Assembly: GCA_964520325.1 (NCBI GenBank)
Contig: CAZFOB010000008.1
Coordinates: forward strand, 62,001-126,000
DNA: 64,000 nucleotides
Reading direction: 5' to 3'
Source: CAZFOB01 sp964520325
Lineage (GTDB): Bacteria > Actinomycetota > JAICYB01
Shown here: in pieces, positions 7,566 to 15,334 of the stretch
How the letters are laid out: each line of letters begins with the position of its first letter
Position numbering within the stretch: position 1 is the first letter of the stretch
Position numbers and translations under genes: made by a program
Notes under the pieces: model-generated
The model's input: only the letters and a program-made list of their open reading frames with translations
Told to the model about the DNA's origin: nothing
Database searches by the model: none

Positions 7566-8309
7566 ATGGACATCACGGTGCTCGGGTGCGGTGCCGCCTT
7601 CCCGCGTGCAGGTGGCGCGTGTTCGGGGTTCCTCGTGCGCTCAGGCGACACGAACGTGTGGATCGATGCCGGCAACGGCACGTTCGCGCAGCTTCAGAGA
7701 TACGTTGACTGCAGAGCCCTCGATGCACTCGTTCTGACCCACGGGCACGCCGATCACGTGGCCGACGTCCTTCCGCTGATGTACGCCCTCGGTTTCGATC
7801 CCGTGCTGCCGATGGTCACTCTCCCGGTCCATTCGCCGATGGACGTCGTCGCGTCGCTCAAGTGGCCCCTCGGTGGGACGTCGAAGGAACGCTTCACGAG
7901 CGTCTTCGCGTTCCGTCCCATCTCCGAGCCGTTCACGATCGGGTCGATCACCTTCGAGCCGTTCCAAACCAAGCACCCCGCCGACACCTATGGTCTTCGG
8001 ATGTCCGACAACGGCAAGACCGCTGTGTACACCTCGGACACGGCCTGGTTCGAGGAGCTCCCGGACCGCTGCCGGGATGCCGATGTTCTGATCAGCGAGG
8101 CGACGTATGTCGACGGCGTCGACGCTCCGCCCGGCGTCCACCTGACTGCACGCGAAGCGGGACGGCTCGCAGCCGCGGCGAACGTCAAGCGTCTCGTCCT
8201 CACACACATCTGGGCGACGATCGACCCCTCGCTTGCGGTCGCCGAGGCCGCCGAGGAGTTCGATGGTCCCGTAGAAGCCGCCCTCGAAGGCAACAGGTAC
8301 GAGATCTGA
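7566..8309 (+). CDS. metallo-beta-lactamase-fold phosphodiesterase (Rv1339 type)
   Basis: A 247-residue MBL-fold hydrolase. THGHADHVAD (His59, His61, Asp63, His64) is the dinuclear metal site, and further ligands are in TKHPADTYG, YTSDTAW and LTHIW. The order murI-MBL-rph equals Rv1338-Rv1339-Rv1340; Rv1339 has been reported to hydrolyse cAMP, and related proteins are RNase Z-like. The substrate here is therefore inferred from position only. The stop overlaps the rph start by one base (TGATG), so the two are translationally coupled. Confidence 0.85.
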   Translation: MDITVLGCGAAFPRAGGACSGFLVRSGDTNVWIDAGNGTFAQLQRYVDCRALDALVLTHGHADHVADVLPLMYALGFDPVLPMVTLPVHSPMDVVASLKWPLGGTSKERFTSVFAFRPISEPFTIGSITFEPFQTKHPADTYGLRMSDNGKTAVYTSDTAWFEELPDRCRDADVLISEATYVDGVDAPPGVHLTAREAGRLAAAANVKRLVLTHIWATIDPSLAVAEAAEEFDGPVEAALEGNRYEI

Positions 8310-9013
8310 TGCGGACTGACGGACGGTCGCCGGATGACCTGCGTCCGGTCACGATCGAGCGCAACTACCTTCACTTTCCGGCCGGCTCGGCGTTGATCTC
8401 GTTCGGACGCACGCGCGTGGTCTGTGCAGCAACCATCGAGAAGGGCGTGCCGCGATTCCTCGAAGGTCGCGGAGAGGGGTGGGTGACCGCCGAGTACTCG
8501 ATGCTGCCCGGCTCGACGTCCGAGCGATCGCCGCGCGAGGCGTCGCGTGGACGTCCGTCGGGGCGCACGCAGGAGATCCAACGCCTCATCGGACGAAGCT
8601 TGCGCGCGGTGATCGACATGAAAGCGCTCGGGGAGGTCTCGATCACGGTCGATTGCGATTGTCTGGTTGCCGACGGCGGCACGCGAACCGCATCGATCAC
8701 CGGTGGATTCGTGGCGCTGGTCGACGCGATCCGAACACTGAACTGCAAGACCGATCCGGTGCTCGACCACGTGGCCGCGGTGAGCGTTGGGATGCTTGGT
8801 GAAGAGGTGTGCCTCGATCTCGATTACTCCGAGGACGTTGGCGCCGACGTCGACATGAACGTGGTCATGACGGGAGCCGGCAGCTTCGTCGAAGTGCAGG
8901 GAACCGCGGAAGGGGAGTCGTTCGACCGTGCCACGCTCGATCGCATGCTCGACGTGGCGGGAAGCGGGATCGAGCGACTGGTCGCCGCGCAGCGCGAAGC
9001 CCTGCGCGCCTAG
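8309..9013 (+). CDS. rph: RNase PH
   Basis: A 234-residue phosphorolytic 3' exoribonuclease that trims tRNA 3' ends. Motifs include the opening TDGRSPDDLRPV, GEGWVTAEYSMLPGST, the Arg-rich RE...GRTQEIQRLIGRSLRA segment (phosphate and tRNA binding) and GGTRTASITGG. Length is normal (about 235-245). It starts on the stop codon of the MBL gene and is followed by rdgB after one base, an arrangement conserved across actinobacteria and many other bacteria. Confidence 0.95.
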   Translation: MRTDGRSPDDLRPVTIERNYLHFPAGSALISFGRTRVVCAATIEKGVPRFLEGRGEGWVTAEYSMLPGSTSERSPREASRGRPSGRTQEIQRLIGRSLRAVIDMKALGEVSITVDCDCLVADGGTRTASITGGFVALVDAIRTLNCKTDPVLDHVAAVSVGMLGEEVCLDLDYSEDVGADVDMNVVMTGAGSFVEVQGTAEGESFDRATLDRMLDVAGSGIERLVAAQREALRA

Positions 9014-9014
9014 C

Positions 9015-9587
9015 GTGCAGATCGTCCTGGCCACATCGAACCCGAGTAAGGCGCGAGAGGTCCGCGCCATCCTCAGTGCCGCCGGACACGTTGTGTCGAC
9101 ACCGCCGATCTGGTTGGGTGACATCGAGAGCGGCGAGACATACCTCGAGAACGCATGTATCAAAGCTGATTCTGCGGCGCGACTGCTACCGGGGATGGCT
9201 GTTCTTGCCGAGGACGCCGGCCTGGAAGTTGATGCGCTGGCCGGCATGCCCGGCGTCTATTCGGCCCGCTTCGCAGGACCGGCCGCGAGGATCGAAGACA
9301 ACGTTTCGAAGGTCATGAAGCTGCTCGAAGGTGTGCCGGAGGACAGGCGCTCCGGCCGCTACCGGATCGTCGCCGTGCTCAAGCTGCCGTCGGGGGCTGA
9401 AGTGATCGGCGAAGGTGTCCTTGAAGGGCGCATCGCAACAAAGAGCCAAGGGGATCACGGTTTCGGATTCGACCCGATCTTCATCCCGTCCGCTGAAAGC
9501 CGAACCGTCGCCGAATTGAGCGCCGAAGAGAAGAACGCGATCTCGCACCGCGGCGCAGCGCTCCGCGAGCTGGTATCGAAGCTGTAG
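9015..9587 (+). CDS. rdgB: RdgB/HAM1 non-canonical purine NTP pyrophosphatase
   Basis: A 190-residue enzyme that hydrolyses dITP/XTP to the monophosphate and so keeps damaged purines out of DNA and RNA. LATSNPSKAREV is the triphosphate-binding opening, AEDAGLEVDAL contains the catalytic acidic pair, and GFGFDPIFIP and SHRGAALREL are the nucleobase motifs. The GTG at 9015 is chosen because it puts the conserved TSNPSK at residues 7-12 and begins one base after the rph stop. Confidence 0.94.
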   Translation: MQIVLATSNPSKAREVRAILSAAGHVVSTPPIWLGDIESGETYLENACIKADSAARLLPGMAVLAEDAGLEVDALAGMPGVYSARFAGPAARIEDNVSKVMKLLEGVPEDRRSGRYRIVAVLKLPSGAEVIGEGVLEGRIATKSQGDHGFGFDPIFIPSAESRTVAELSAEEKNAISHRGAALRELVSKL

Positions 9588-9666
9588 CCGTGCGGTGACA
9601 CAGGTCTTACGACTCCTCCTCGGGGAGAGCTGGAAAACGCCTCCCGTGCTTCTGTCGTTGCCTGCG

Positions 9667-9690
9667 TATACTTTCTGTATGGAAAGTAAC
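9667..9690 (+). promoter_or_regulatory. -10 box TATACT embedded in a 7-bp inverted repeat (likely operator)
   Basis: TATACT at 9667-9672 overlaps the left arm of TACTTTC-N6-GAAAGTA (9669-9675 and 9682-9688). The inverted repeat covers the expected transcription start and ends just before the GTG at 9693. A palindrome over the -10 box is the usual place for an autorepressor site, suggesting that the two following genes are controlled by one of their own products. Confidence 0.5.
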
Positions 9691-9692
9691 GC

Positions 9693-10130
9693 GTGCCCAT
9701 TGCCGATGAGAAGGGGCTCGACCTGTCACCGCTCGAGAGAACACATGAACTGCTTGGCGCCGGCCCACCAAGCGGAACCATCCAGTTCACTCTTTTCATC
9801 CCAAGCGCCGACCGCCACGGGACGTTCCTCGATCAGGACTACTGGCGGGAGGAAGCGCTTCTGGCCTTGGGTCGCCTCTTCCGCGGAGCGACGGCCTTCC
9901 CTCCCGGCCGTGGCGTCTGGCGAGACGACGCGCGGGGCGGCGAGCTGCTGTTCGAAGACATCGTCCTCGTTACGTCGTACGCGAGCTCAGATGATGCCAC
10001 CGACGAAGCGCTCGGCGAGCTCCGACGGTTCCTGCATCGTCTCGGGCGCGACGCCGACCAAGGAGAGGTCGGGATCGTCGTGGACGGGACGTACCACGGC
10101 ATCACACAGTTCGATCCAGATCCCAAGTAG
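9693..10130 (+). CDS. hypothetical protein, first gene of a two-gene operon
   Basis: A 145-residue soluble protein that I do not recognise with confidence. It is a compact mixed alpha/beta sequence with a hydrophobic strand (GTIQFTLFIPSA), a middle part (REEALLALGRLFRGATAF), GRGVW, a second strand (EDIVLVTSYAS), and a helix followed by VGIVVDGTYHGI. The layout of strand, helix, GxGxW and strand faintly recalls DUF3574-type proteins, which is only an impression. It starts with GTG behind a palindromic promoter and is followed after 20 bases by a smaller basic protein. The gene pair opens an accessory region and could be a regulatory or toxin-antitoxin-like unit. Confidence 0.6.
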   Translation: MPIADEKGLDLSPLERTHELLGAGPPSGTIQFTLFIPSADRHGTFLDQDYWREEALLALGRLFRGATAFPPGRGVWRDDARGGELLFEDIVLVTSYASSDDATDEALGELRRFLHRLGRDADQGEVGIVVDGTYHGITQFDPDPK

Positions 10131-10150
10131 ACAGACAGGATCGTGAGGAG

Positions 10151-10489
10151 ATGACCGCGCGTCGCAGAAACCGACCAATCGGCGACGAACGAATCGCGCA
10201 GTCGCTCGGTTCATCGAAGGTTGCGCCCCTTCGTGGCGGGCGGAGCCGCGGCCCTCTTGATCTCTTGGCGCTGCGCGCCGAAGCCCAGCGCCGACTGCAG
10301 TCGTCCGGAGGGCGACCATCAGATCCCGCCTGGGATTTCAGTCGCCAAGTCCCGTTCAAAGCGGCTGATTGGAAGGCACTGGAAGAGTTAGCAGCGGCCG
10401 CCAGCACAGAAACCCGCAGCCTTTCGGCCGGCCAACTGGCGGCCATGCTCGTCGAAAGGGGCCTCTCGGAGTTTCGTCACGCGAAGTAG
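10151..10489 (+). CDS. small basic hypothetical protein, second gene of the operon
   Basis: A 112-residue protein with a strongly basic N-terminal third (MTARRRNRPIGDERIA, RGGRSRG) and a helical C-terminal part (KALEELAAAASTETRSLSAGQLAAMLVERGL). This C-terminal part looks like the partner-binding or dimerisation region of small antitoxin-type regulators. AGGA lies 9 bases upstream of the ATG. It is the natural candidate for binding the palindrome at 9669-9688, but no HTH or RHH signature is clear, so a DNA-binding role is inference. Confidence 0.55.
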   Translation: MTARRRNRPIGDERIAQSLGSSKVAPLRGGRSRGPLDLLALRAEAQRRLQSSGGRPSDPAWDFSRQVPFKAADWKALEELAAAASTETRSLSAGQLAAMLVERGLSEFRHAK

Positions 10490-10602
10490 GCCAACCGAAC
10501 CTCGATCGTCATCGTCCCTCGCATTACCAGTTCCGCCAAGGGCTGGCGAAGACTCAGCGCGCGCACAGGTGAATCTCCATCGGCATCTCCGTGGAGGTGC
10601 GA

Positions 10603-10872
10603 TCAGGCAGCGCCATCGATCCTCGTCGGACAAGGTGTGGAAGCCCCCGCCTGTTCGTCCGGCTCCCAGGTTTCGATTTCCGTCGAAACACCGATGAATT
10701 CACCACATACCCGGCACGGCTCGGCCCCCGCGAGCTCGGAGTCCAGGCACGGCCACCAGCCGCCCGGGATCCCTACTAGGTCGCGGTCGTCGTGGTAACA
10801 GAATGCGCAGCAGTAGTAGAAGATCTCAACGAGGTTCCCATCGCCGTCTTCGATATGTCGGACGTAACGCAT
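10603..10872 (-). CDS. small Cys-rich protein with possible zinc-binding motif
   Basis: An 89-residue protein beginning with ATG at 10872 behind GAGGAGG. Cysteines are spaced as CCAFC, then WWPCLD, then CRVCGE, giving four to six possible zinc ligands, with an aromatic/acidic core (EIFYYCC, GGWWPC). The C-terminus is acidic and likely disordered. It stands alone on the minus strand between a two-gene operon and a helicase relic. No family is recognised. Confidence 0.55.
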   Translation of the reverse strand: MRYVRHIEDGDGNLVEIFYYCCAFCYHDDRDLVGIPGGWWPCLDSELAGAEPCRVCGEFIGVSTEIETWEPDEQAGASTPCPTRIDGAA

Positions 10873-11000
10873 TGCCTCCTCCTCGGGGGAAGTTCGGGGT
10901 AGTCACAAACGCCCCCGAAGAGGGAAGTTGGGGCACGCGCACCATAAGCGCAGCTGCCGACGGACTCTGAGCCTCTACGCTTTTCGGGGAGGTCCGGTGG

Positions 11001-11369
11001 CGAAGTTCAATCTCAGCCCGTAACCGCATCGCGCGGTTCTACTTCCACGAGTGCGAGCGTTTCCTGCGCTACACGTCGACGCCACGAGATCGGCGTGACG
11101 AAGAGGGCGTACCGGGCTTCCCCCTCGACAAGAGCCTCGACACCGACGACGAGTTCTGGAGGGATCGGTTGTTCGTCGTCAGTCCGCACCATGCACAGAT
11201 CCGTCTGATCCGCCACGAGCTCGCGATGCGACGGAAGTGGAGAGCGAGCCGTTCGTCGACACCGTGGACAAGATGCAGGGACAGGAATGCGGTGATCGTC
11301 AGTTATGGAGTCTCGGATGTCGAGTGTGCGCTCTCCGAGCAGGAGTTCATCTACTTGGTCAAACGGTGA
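11001..11369 (+). pseudogene. relic of a superfamily 1 helicase with its middle deleted
   Basis: The + strand encodes recognisable pieces of one long helicase in about 120 codons. At 11025 the frame reads RIARFYFHECERFLRYTS, like the opening of SF1 helicases that carry an N-terminal nuclease-type domain. After GVPGFPLDKS it continues as DDEFWRDRLFVVSPHHAQI, a C-terminal helicase segment. The frame shifts near 11240 to FVDTVDKMQGQE (motif V region) and shifts back to give VIVSYGVSD...EFIYLVKR before a stop. The central ATPase motifs are missing, as is the motif VI region (normally NRLNVAITRAR). An intact member would exceed 1,000 residues. This is a dead remnant. Confidence 0.7.
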
Positions 11370-11383
11370 GGAGAGTGCAACGA

Positions 11384-12451
11384 CTAGTCACGTATCGATC
11401 GATTCTCGTTCCGGCGGCCTAGAGCGCAGTCGACGCAGACGGTTTCGCCAGGGCCCATGGGCGCCTCCATGCCGCACTTCGGACAGGTGGGGTTGTTCAC
11501 CGGCGTCTTGCATCCACACCGTTCGCAGTCACGACAGCGACCACCGCGACACTTATCACACCATCCAACATTTCTCTCTCCGTCGCACCATTCGCAGAAC
11601 TCCTCGCGGTCCTTCCATGCCGGCTCTGGGTCGACAAGGATGTCGAACCGTCCATCGGTGGGCTTGTCGCACAGCACGCCAATGGCTAAGCCGTCGTGGA
11701 CGCGTTGCGTGTCGCAGAAGAGATCGCGCGCGAACGCCTGGCCATAGCGGAACGAGTCCCGGCGTGCCGTTTGATCACGATCAAACGCTGCAGCGAGCGC
11801 GCCTCCTGGATCGACACGACTTCCCCGGGCCCACCACGGCGCTTCAAGGCGAAAGCCCGCACAGAACGATACGGCTCCGATGTCGCGGACAAGGACGATT
11901 GCCCCGGGTCCTCTCATCCGTTCGGCGGTGCGAACCGCCACGGCTTCCCACGAGGCACTGGTCGAGTCATGAACAGCGACCACGTGCCGCGGGAGGAGCG
12001 GGACGTCGACGAACTCGTCGAGGGTGCGGTCGGGGATTAGAAGCCTCGCGGCGAACCGGTGGCATATGACTTCTTCGACCGACGCGGGTGCGTGCGCCTT
12101 GCCGGCGGCGGCGTCGATGTCGTCAAGGAGGTCGGCGCCTGCGGTCTGCAGGATGTGATGGCCGAGTTCGTGAAGGATGGTGAACCGCACTCGCGCTGCA
12201 CTCGGTGTCGGGTCGAACAAGATGAAGCATTCGGGTGGACGAAGGCCCATTTCGTAGTAACCGTCGACCGAGCACTCATCGCCAAGCGCGAAGCCCGGTG
12301 GCAATGGTCGTACGCGGACGTCGGGGAAATGAAGTTCGACCGCGGCTACGGTGTCCTCGGACGAAAGGTCGACGCGTGCGTCGTCAGTGACGAGCTCCTC
12401 GAGAGCGCGGGCAATGCGGTCAACGGCTTCGTTCGTGACGGCCGCACACAC
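11384..12451 (-). CDS. ImmA/IrrE-family metalloprotease with C-terminal zinc ribbons
   Basis: A 355-residue protein. Residues 88-102 contain FTILHELGHHI, the HExxH zinc-protease motif (His94, Glu95, His98), followed by the helix SVEEVICHRFAARLLIP that supplies the third acidic ligand, as in ImmA/IrrE (DUF955) proteins. These usually cleave a repressor or antitoxin in response to stress or mobile elements. The last 90 residues hold a dense cysteine array (CEWC, CDKC, CRDC, CGC, CPKCG, CVDC), probably three zinc ribbons. This addition is unusual and may bind nucleic acid or a partner. The start is GTG, 6 bases after the stop of the short upstream frame. No HTH partner is adjacent. Confidence 0.8.
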   Translation of the reverse strand: MCAAVTNEAVDRIARALEELVTDDARVDLSSEDTVAAVELHFPDVRVRPLPPGFALGDECSVDGYYEMGLRPPECFILFDPTPSAARVRFTILHELGHHILQTAGADLLDDIDAAAGKAHAPASVEEVICHRFAARLLIPDRTLDEFVDVPLLPRHVVAVHDSTSASWEAVAVRTAERMRGPGAIVLVRDIGAVSFCAGFRLEAPWWARGSRVDPGGALAAAFDRDQTARRDSFRYGQAFARDLFCDTQRVHDGLAIGVLCDKPTDGRFDILVDPEPAWKDREEFCEWCDGERNVGWCDKCRGGRCRDCERCGCKTPVNNPTCPKCGMEAPMGPGETVCVDCALGRRNENRSIRD

Positions 12452-12457
12452 GTCGCA

Positions 12458-12697
12458 TCACCCGTCGAGGATCAGGGTGTAGGCGTCGAGGAGCCGCTTC
12501 CAATCGTCTTGCGTCGGTTCGCCCGTCGAGCGTCGGGGTGCCGACGCCATCCCGAGTAGCAGTCGTCTCCTCATGCCGTCTTGCGCTTCGCCTTCCTTCT
12601 GGGCTAGGCGTTCGACCGCCTCGTTGAACCGATCCGACTTCGAGAAGGCGACGAGCGACTTGGGAGCCGACGCGAGAACGGTGACAGGTAGCTCCAT
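12458..12697 (-). CDS. C-terminal fragment or small protein upstream of the IrrE gene
   Basis: A 79-residue frame beginning with an in-frame ATG inside the 3' end of the helicase gene and ending 6 bases before the IrrE gene. The sequence is clearly protein-like (SLVAFSKSDRFNEAVERLAQ, then DDWKRLLDAYTLILDG). The helicase frame and this frame overlap around 12690. The likely explanation is a deletion that fused a truncated helicase to the 3' part of another gene that once preceded irrE. It could instead be expressed as a small protein coupled to irrE. Confidence 0.45.
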   Translation of the reverse strand: MELPVTVLASAPKSLVAFSKSDRFNEAVERLAQKEGEAQDGMRRRLLLGMASAPRRSTGEPTQDDWKRLLDAYTLILDG

Positions 12698-15198
12698 CCG
12701 CGATAGTCGTCCGGACGCCGGGAGCGAGGAAGCATCACTGTCGCGTGCTCGGGGTCGTCCAGTTGGTCGAGTGCCCACGGCGGGATCAAACGCTGACTCG
12801 AGACCTGCTTGAGCTGTTCGAAGTACGTTTCGTCGAGATAGTTGACTCTGATCGCCAACTCGCGGCGCATGTAGTCGAGGAGTGTCTTCGCCACCTGTTC
12901 GCGCTTGTCGGGGGGCGCTCCGGCAAGCGCATCGTGCGTACCGCTCCAAACGTGTTCGGCTGCGCACAGCTCAGCGAGCGATTCGTAGGAGACATCGAGC
13001 AGACCGCACTGCTCGAGGTTCGGTGACGTGATCCGCCAGCCTCGCCGGAGGTCGAGATAGATCCGATATCCGAGCACATCGCGAAGAGCCCGCTCCGTGT
13101 CGGTGCGCGCTTTGAACTCGGCGGCCGGGTTGAACGCATAGGTCTCGAAAGGAAGGTCGAGCTCGTTGAAGATCTGCTGCGTCAGCACTTCGTGCGTCAG
13201 CCCGCCCGGCCCGGCGGCGGACACAGCACGGTAGAGCGCGGAGCGAAGGAGCCCGACGTCGATGAAGTCGTTGAAGTGGCCGGCCTGGAGCGCGGCGTCC
13301 TGCCGGTTATCGGTGAACGACAGCAGCTTCGCGTTGAAGCCGCCGCGCTTGTCCTCGGGGATGCCTTCGATCATCTCCCGCAGCGTGCGGACGACCGACT
13401 GGCTGAGAACGGTCGTCGCGGTGCTTCTCCCCTCGGAGCCCAGGGTGCCGAGCTTGGTGAAGTCACTTCTGAGTCGTCCGCCGTAAGTCACGCCGCACGT
13501 GAGGCAGAACCGGAATGGCGCCTCGATGAACTGCCCCCGGACGCCACCTTTGTCGATGCGTCCGAGCGCGTCGACCTCGAGGTCCATCGGGAGCCACTTG
13601 CGACGATCCAGCCGGACACGTTTCCCGTCCGGTCGTTCTTCGATCCAGTCCTCGGGGACCCGCGACTCATCTGATGAAGACCACGGGTTCGCGGTGTTCA
13701 CGTAGAGGTAGCCGGGGATCTCCTCCTCGGTGACGATGCGCTCCTCGGGAGCGCGTTGCTCGAGCGCGGGCGCTCCGTCGATGTGTACGCGTTGGACCGA
13801 GTAATACTCCTGTCCGCACTCGCGGCAGAAGACGAGCGGGAAGAGCAAGCGCTCGCGGTCACCCGGAACGTACTGCTGCGGATGCGTTGTGATGTGCCGA
13901 TGTTCCTCGGTCTCGATCGAGGCGTATGCCGTATCGCCTCGACTGACGAACTGGTGTAGTCGGAATGCGAAGACGGGGAAACGCGTGTCGGGGTTCTCTG
14001 CGCCATATCCGGCGAGGAGCTGGCGCTCGATCGCGTTCCGGCACACCTCGGCGTCTACACCAGCCAGCTCGCTCAACTCCTGCGCAGCGCCTTCGGAGCC
14101 CCCGATCGTGCGTGGCGGCGTACGGATCAGGCGTTCGTCCCGTTCTTCGATCCCGAACCTCGTCTCGATCCACGACGAAAGTGGGTCGGCGATGAAGGCT
14201 TCGTATGAGTCCGGCGGCTCTGCTCGGCTCTCGAGCCTCGAGTTGAGCGCCTGTGCTTCCGGACTCCCGCTTGTTTCCCGTTTGAGCGTTTCGCCGATCA
14301 CGTTGTCGGACGGGACGAGGGAGCCGAACAACAGCGACGCCACCCGCGCGATCTCCGCTCGTTGCTCGACGAAGGAACCTTGCGTCGCCAATGTGGCCGA
14401 CGTGCCGACACACTGGAGCTCATTCGCCTCGCAAGCTTCGCGCGTCCGGCGGACCAAGAGGGCGACATCAGCGCTTTGCCGGCCGCGGTAGGTGTGGAGC
14501 TCGTCCAAGACGAGGAAACGCAAGCCCCGCGCGGAACGCACGAGTGGCTTCTCCTTCACGCGCGTGAGGATGTACTCGAGCATCACGTAGTTCGTCAGCA
14601 AGATGTCTGGTGGCGAGGCCATGATCTCGGTGCGCTCCTCGTCCGACTCCTGTCCCGTGTAGCGACGGAACGTGACCGGACCCTTGCGGTCGGGGTAGCC
14701 GAAGGACAGGAACTTCTGGAGCTCTCCTGCTTGGCTGTTCGCGAGCGCGTTCATCGGATACACGACGATCGCCTTGATGCCCCGGCCGCTTCCTTGCCGC
14801 AGAACGTGATCAACGATCGGAACGATGTACGCCAAGCTCTTCCCGGAACCGGTGCCGGTCGTGAGGACGTAGTTCTTCCCGGTCTTGGCGGCCGCGATCG
14901 CGTCGACCTGATGGCGGTGGAGCCTCATCTGCTCGCCCTCGTTGCCTTCGGCAGTCTTGCGGATGCGGAAGATCCGCCGGCATTCCTCGTGAAGGAGTCC
15001 GGAGTCGATCAGCTCGTCGATCCTGCCGCCGGGTTCGAACGAAGGATTGAGTCCGATGCGCGGCTCAGGCCAGAGAAGGCCAGCATCCATGTCGATGTCG
15101 ACGCACGAACGGATGCGTTCGTCTCGGATGTTGATGAAGCTGCGGACGTACTCGGAGTAGTCCCCGATCAGCCGGTTCCGAAGCTCGAAGACGTTCAC
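12604..15198 (-). CDS. large DEAD/DEAH-type helicase, C-terminally truncated
   Basis: An 864-residue superfamily 2 helicase remnant starting with GTG 15198. TTGTGSGKS (residues 113-121) is Walker A, VVYPMNALANSQ motif Ia, VLDELHTYRG the DExH box and VGTSATL motif III. Cys pairs FCRECGQEYY and FCLTCGVTY follow. SFTDNRQDAALQAGHFND is the hallmark of DUF1998-associated helicases, which normally run to 1,600-2,000 residues and end in the DUF1998 domain. Here the protein loses recognisable sequence after YRGWSYLSP near 12690 and ends in a basic out-of-frame tail. The second RecA lobe is missing, so helicase activity is doubtful. Relatives occur in DISARM, Dpd and other defence systems; this one stands next to irrE. 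Confidence 0.75.
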   Translation of the reverse strand: MNVFELRNRLIGDYSEYVRSFINIRDERIRSCVDIDMDAGLLWPEPRIGLNPSFEPGGRIDELIDSGLLHEECRRIFRIRKTAEGNEGEQMRLHRHQVDAIAAAKTGKNYVLTTGTGSGKSLAYIVPIVDHVLRQGSGRGIKAIVVYPMNALANSQAGELQKFLSFGYPDRKGPVTFRRYTGQESDEERTEIMASPPDILLTNYVMLEYILTRVKEKPLVRSARGLRFLVLDELHTYRGRQSADVALLVRRTREACEANELQCVGTSATLATQGSFVEQRAEIARVASLLFGSLVPSDNVIGETLKRETSGSPEAQALNSRLESRAEPPDSYEAFIADPLSSWIETRFGIEERDERLIRTPPRTIGGSEGAAQELSELAGVDAEVCRNAIERQLLAGYGAENPDTRFPVFAFRLHQFVSRGDTAYASIETEEHRHITTHPQQYVPGDRERLLFPLVFCRECGQEYYSVQRVHIDGAPALEQRAPEERIVTEEEIPGYLYVNTANPWSSSDESRVPEDWIEERPDGKRVRLDRRKWLPMDLEVDALGRIDKGGVRGQFIEAPFRFCLTCGVTYGGRLRSDFTKLGTLGSEGRSTATTVLSQSVVRTLREMIEGIPEDKRGGFNAKLLSFTDNRQDAALQAGHFNDFIDVGLLRSALYRAVSAAGPGGLTHEVLTQQIFNELDLPFETYAFNPAAEFKARTDTERALRDVLGYRIYLDLRRGWRITSPNLEQCGLLDVSYESLAELCAAEHVWSGTHDALAGAPPDKREQVAKTLLDYMRRELAIRVNYLDETYFEQLKQVSSQRLIPPWALDQLDDPEHATVMLPRSRRPDDYRGWSYLSPFSRRLPSRSSPSRSRIGSTRRSNA

Positions 15199-15235
15199 CG
15201 CGTCGTCCTAGATGTCATAGGTAGCGTCTATAGTG

Positions 15236-15252
15236 CCTGCCAGTATCAGGCG
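15236..15252. promoter_or_regulatory. GCCTG-N7-CAGGC inverted repeat upstream of the helicase gene
   Basis: A short perfect inverted repeat about 40 bases upstream of the helicase GTG. It could be an operator, or part of the terminator region of the ABC permease, whose coding region ends at 15335. Confidence 0.25.
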
Positions 15253-15334
15253 AGGTGCGGGTGCTGCGGCGAGGAGCCCTCGGCTTCGGCTCAAGCCGGT
15301 CCTCTCGGCGCTCCTGGGATCAGCGAAGGATGCC

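Noticed and set aside
9595..10146. Alternative + strand frame starting at ATG 9679 behind the TATACT box
   Set aside because: Ser/Arg/Thr-rich shadow composition; the GTG 9693 frame has protein-like strands and helices.
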